Positions 62,488 through 64,000 of a DNA stretch of 64,000 bases are shown piece after piece; within the stretch, counting starts at the first letter, position 1; each line of letters starts with the position of its first letter. The position numbers and the translations under genes are program-made. The DNA is from PZPK01 sp965230795. Its GTDB lineage: Bacteria; Pseudomonadota; Gammaproteobacteria; Pseudomonadales; Oleiphilaceae. The notes under the pieces are model-generated. The model worked only from the letters and a program-made list of their open reading frames with translations, did not search any database and was not told the DNA's origin. The stretch lies in contig OZ246020.1 in the NCBI GenBank assembly GCA_965230795.1, positions 2,108,001 to 2,172,000 of the forward strand, read 5' to 3'.

Positions 62488-62515
62488 TTGCCGGAGTTAA
62501 TTTCAGCTCCGGCAA
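62488..62515 (+). repeat. 9-bp perfect inverted repeat before the ExeA/GspA-like gene
   Basis: TTGCCGGAG and CTCCGGCAA around a 10-base loop, between the phospholipase stop and the next ATG (10 bases on). No T-run follows, so it is a weak terminator or a hairpin near the translation start. Confidence 0.7.
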
Positions 62516-62524
62516 TGCGACGTC

Positions 62525-64000
62525 ATGTACCTGGACTACTTCGGTCTTAAAGAACTACCTTTTTCTATTGCTCCCGATCCCCGCTACCTCTATATGAGCG
62601 AACGGCATCGGGAAGCCCTGGCGCATCTGCTCTATGGTGTCAGCGGGCAGGGCGGGTTTATCGTGTTGACCGGCGAAGTCGGCACCGGAAAAACCACGAT
62701 TTGCCGCTGCTTCCTGCACCAGGTTCCGAAAAACACCGATGTTGCATTCATCGTCAATCCAAAGTTGTCGGCGCGAGAACTGTTGGCATCTATCTGTGAC
62801 GAGTTTGGAATCGATTATCCTCCCTCTGCTTCCATCAAGATCCTTAATGATGTCCTGAATAAATACCTTCTCAAGGCCCATGCGGATGGCCGTCATACGG
62901 TATTGATCATTGATGAAGCCCAGAACCTGCGCATCGACGTACTGGAGCAGCTGCGTCTGCTGACCAATCTTGAGACCTCTGAGAAAAAGCTGCTGCAGAT
63001 TATTCTGTTGGGACAACCTGAATTGAGGGAAATGCTGGCTCAAACGGAGTTGAGACAGTTGGCGCAGCGGGTAACGGCACGCTATCACCTCAGTGAGCTC
63101 AACAAAATGGAAGTGGGCGCCTATGTCCAGTGTCGATTGGCAGTGGCGGGTTGTAAGGGGCGCCTGTTTTCACTGTCAGCGCTGAACAAACTCTATCGAT
63201 TAAGCCATGGCGTACCGCGTTTAATTAACCTGATTGCTGATCGCGCGTTACTGGGCGCCTATGCCAGCCAATCTGAACAGGTTGAAGCGGGCCACGTCAG
63301 CCAGGCTTACGATGAGATTAACGGCAAGGATTTTGGGAAAACCCTCGCGTTTACCCCCATCCATATCCTTGCGATTGCCGCCACAATCGTCGTGGTTGCC
63401 AGTGGCTGGCTCTTTTATCCTGCGACCAACAAAGTAATCGACTCGTTCTCAGAGTGGAGTCAGACCGCATTGCTGAATGAAGACGCACTGGAATCCAAAG
63501 AATCGAAAGCGAATGATTCTGCGGAAAATGTCTTGCTTGCCTCGTCAGGAGATAGCGATTCGGCAAACCGGGCCCAAAGCAATGCTCCCGCAAAAACAGT
63601 ATCTACAGAAGCTTCAGAGCCTGAACCAACAGCTGTAGAGACTTTTGAAGTTGCGATGGCTAGTAAGGTATCGGCGGACCCGAAAACCGGGGCACCGGAA
63701 AAAGCCAACTTTATCGAAAACTTCCAGCAGGCCTTGTCTCACTCTGCAGACACTGTCCTGGCCTATGCCGAGGCAGCTTCACCCGAAAACAACAAAAGCA
63801 CCACTTCTCAAGACCTGCCACCGCCGTCAGAAAAGTTTCCTTTTCTGAAAACTCTAGGTGACCGACAAAGTGACAGGCTCGGCAAGTACCATGCCTTTGC
63901 ATCGGTATTTGACAGGTGGAATATTGATTACCCTGAAGAACCCTTTCGCTTGGCGTGTGATTACGCTGAGGTAAAAGGTCTCCGCTGCTTACACAAGAAT
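62525..64000 (+). CDS. ExeA/GspA-like AAA ATPase, C terminus beyond the window
   Basis: 492 codons are open to the last base. AAA domain: 'GEVGTGKTT' (50-58), 'VLIIDEAQNL' (126-135), sensor 'LLGQPELREML', then 'LSHGVPRLINLIADRAL'. One membrane helix (about 280-298) is followed by an Ala/Ser/Glu-rich periplasmic linker (about 300-450) and the beginning of a C-terminal domain ('RLACDYAEVKGLRCL') seen in GspA proteins. ExeA works with ExeB to place the type II secretion outer ring through peptidoglycan. A gspB/exeB gene would be expected just past the window. Confidence 0.9.
   Translation, partial: MYLDYFGLKELPFSIAPDPRYLYMSERHREALAHLLYGVSGQGGFIVLTGEVGTGKTTICRCFLHQVPKNTDVAFIVNPKLSARELLASICDEFGIDYPPSASIKILNDVLNKYLLKAHADGRHTVLIIDEAQNLRIDVLEQLRLLTNLETSEKKLLQIILLGQPELREMLAQTELRQLAQRVTARYHLSELNKMEVGAYVQCRLAVAGCKGRLFSLSALNKLYRLSHGVPRLINLIADRALLGAYASQSEQVEAGHVSQAYDEINGKDFGKTLAFTPIHILAIAATIVVVASGWLFYPATNKVIDSFSEWSQTALLNEDALESKESKANDSAENVLLASSGDSDSANRAQSNAPAKTVSTEASEPEPTAVETFEVAMASKVSADPKTGAPEKANFIENFQQALSHSADTVLAYAEAASPENNKSTTSQDLPPPSEKFPFLKTLGDRQSDRLGKYHAFASVFDRWNIDYPEEPFRLACDYAEVKGLRCLHKN

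Noticed and set aside
62555..63088. 177-codon minus-strand frame inside the ExeA/GspA-like gene
   Set aside because: It is opposite a plus-strand frame with Walker A and B motifs that stays open to the window end.

Overview
The window reads as chromosomal DNA of a free-living, flagellated gammaproteobacterium, probably marine and near the Pseudomonadales/Cellvibrionales/Oceanospirillales. The reasons are the Pseudomonas-style split class II ribonucleotide reductase (nrdJa/nrdJb), the flgN-flgM-flgA/cheV-cheR block, the ackA-pta pair, an ExeA/GspA-type ATPase and moderate GC content. This is inference from gene content; no species can be named. No prophage, insertion sequence or CRISPR array was seen.

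Layout. 1-288: tail of a membrane protein. 433-9276: one-directional chemosensory operon (cheY, STAS protein, cheA, cheW, transmembrane chemoreceptor, cheR, cheD, cheB, REC-EAL protein), followed by a PrsT-like TPR lipoprotein of the exopolysaccharide/PEP-CTERM type (9383-11830). 11953-14833: M14 carboxypeptidase, alpha/beta hydrolase and a divergent secreted subtilase. 14864-18137: PAP2 phosphatase and GT4 glycosyltransferase (minus), a small XRE regulator, then galU (minus). 19119-23606: nrdJb-nrdJa (minus) with an NrdR-type operator/promoter region, and divergent trhO. 23698-27283: flagellar genes flgN, flgM (with a sigma-28 promoter) and flgA on minus; cheV and a second cheR on plus. 27351-27790: tRNA-Ser(GGA) followed by a 175-bp tandem repeat that re-copies the 3' end of the tRNA. 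28182-30431: amidoligase / C26 glutamine-amidotransferase-like hydrolase / YqaA membrane protein operon. 30452-33827: pta and ackA (minus). 33875-40330: mixed genes (EAL-HDOD protein, crotonase, fatty acid hydroxylase, AraC regulator, tRNA-Glu, an unknown exported protein, a TIGR01777 epimerase, a CbiX-like chelatase). 40429-43222: DUF924 protein, MoxR ATPase, VWA protein. 43356-52207: a nine-gene envelope cluster (exported TPR proteins, TPR lipoprotein, ExbB, two ExbD, TonB-like AgmX/PglI-domain protein), followed by a TPR-GT41 glycosyltransferase. 54219-64000: MaoC-like protein (minus), hrpA, KAS III-like synthase, MlaA-like protein, patatin-like phospholipase, and the start of an ExeA/GspA-like ATPase that runs off the end.

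How the parts fit. Two chemotaxis gene sets are present. The flagellar one (cheV-cheR2 beside flgMNA) probably serves swimming. The first is closed on itself (own receptor, kinase, adaptation enzymes) and ends in a c-di-GMP phosphodiesterase-like output, next to an EPS-associated lipoprotein, so it may control surface behaviour or matrix rather than the flagellar motor.

The best candidates for a little-described system are the 43.3-52.2 kb envelope cluster, which looks like a gammaproteobacterial relative of the Myxococcus Agl/Glt trans-envelope machine and has one ExbD whose proton-carrying Asp is Asn, and the amidoligase-C26-YqaA operon. The most unusual DNA structure is the tRNA-Ser tandem repeat, which closely parallels the 178-bp repeats of the E. 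coli tyrT locus.
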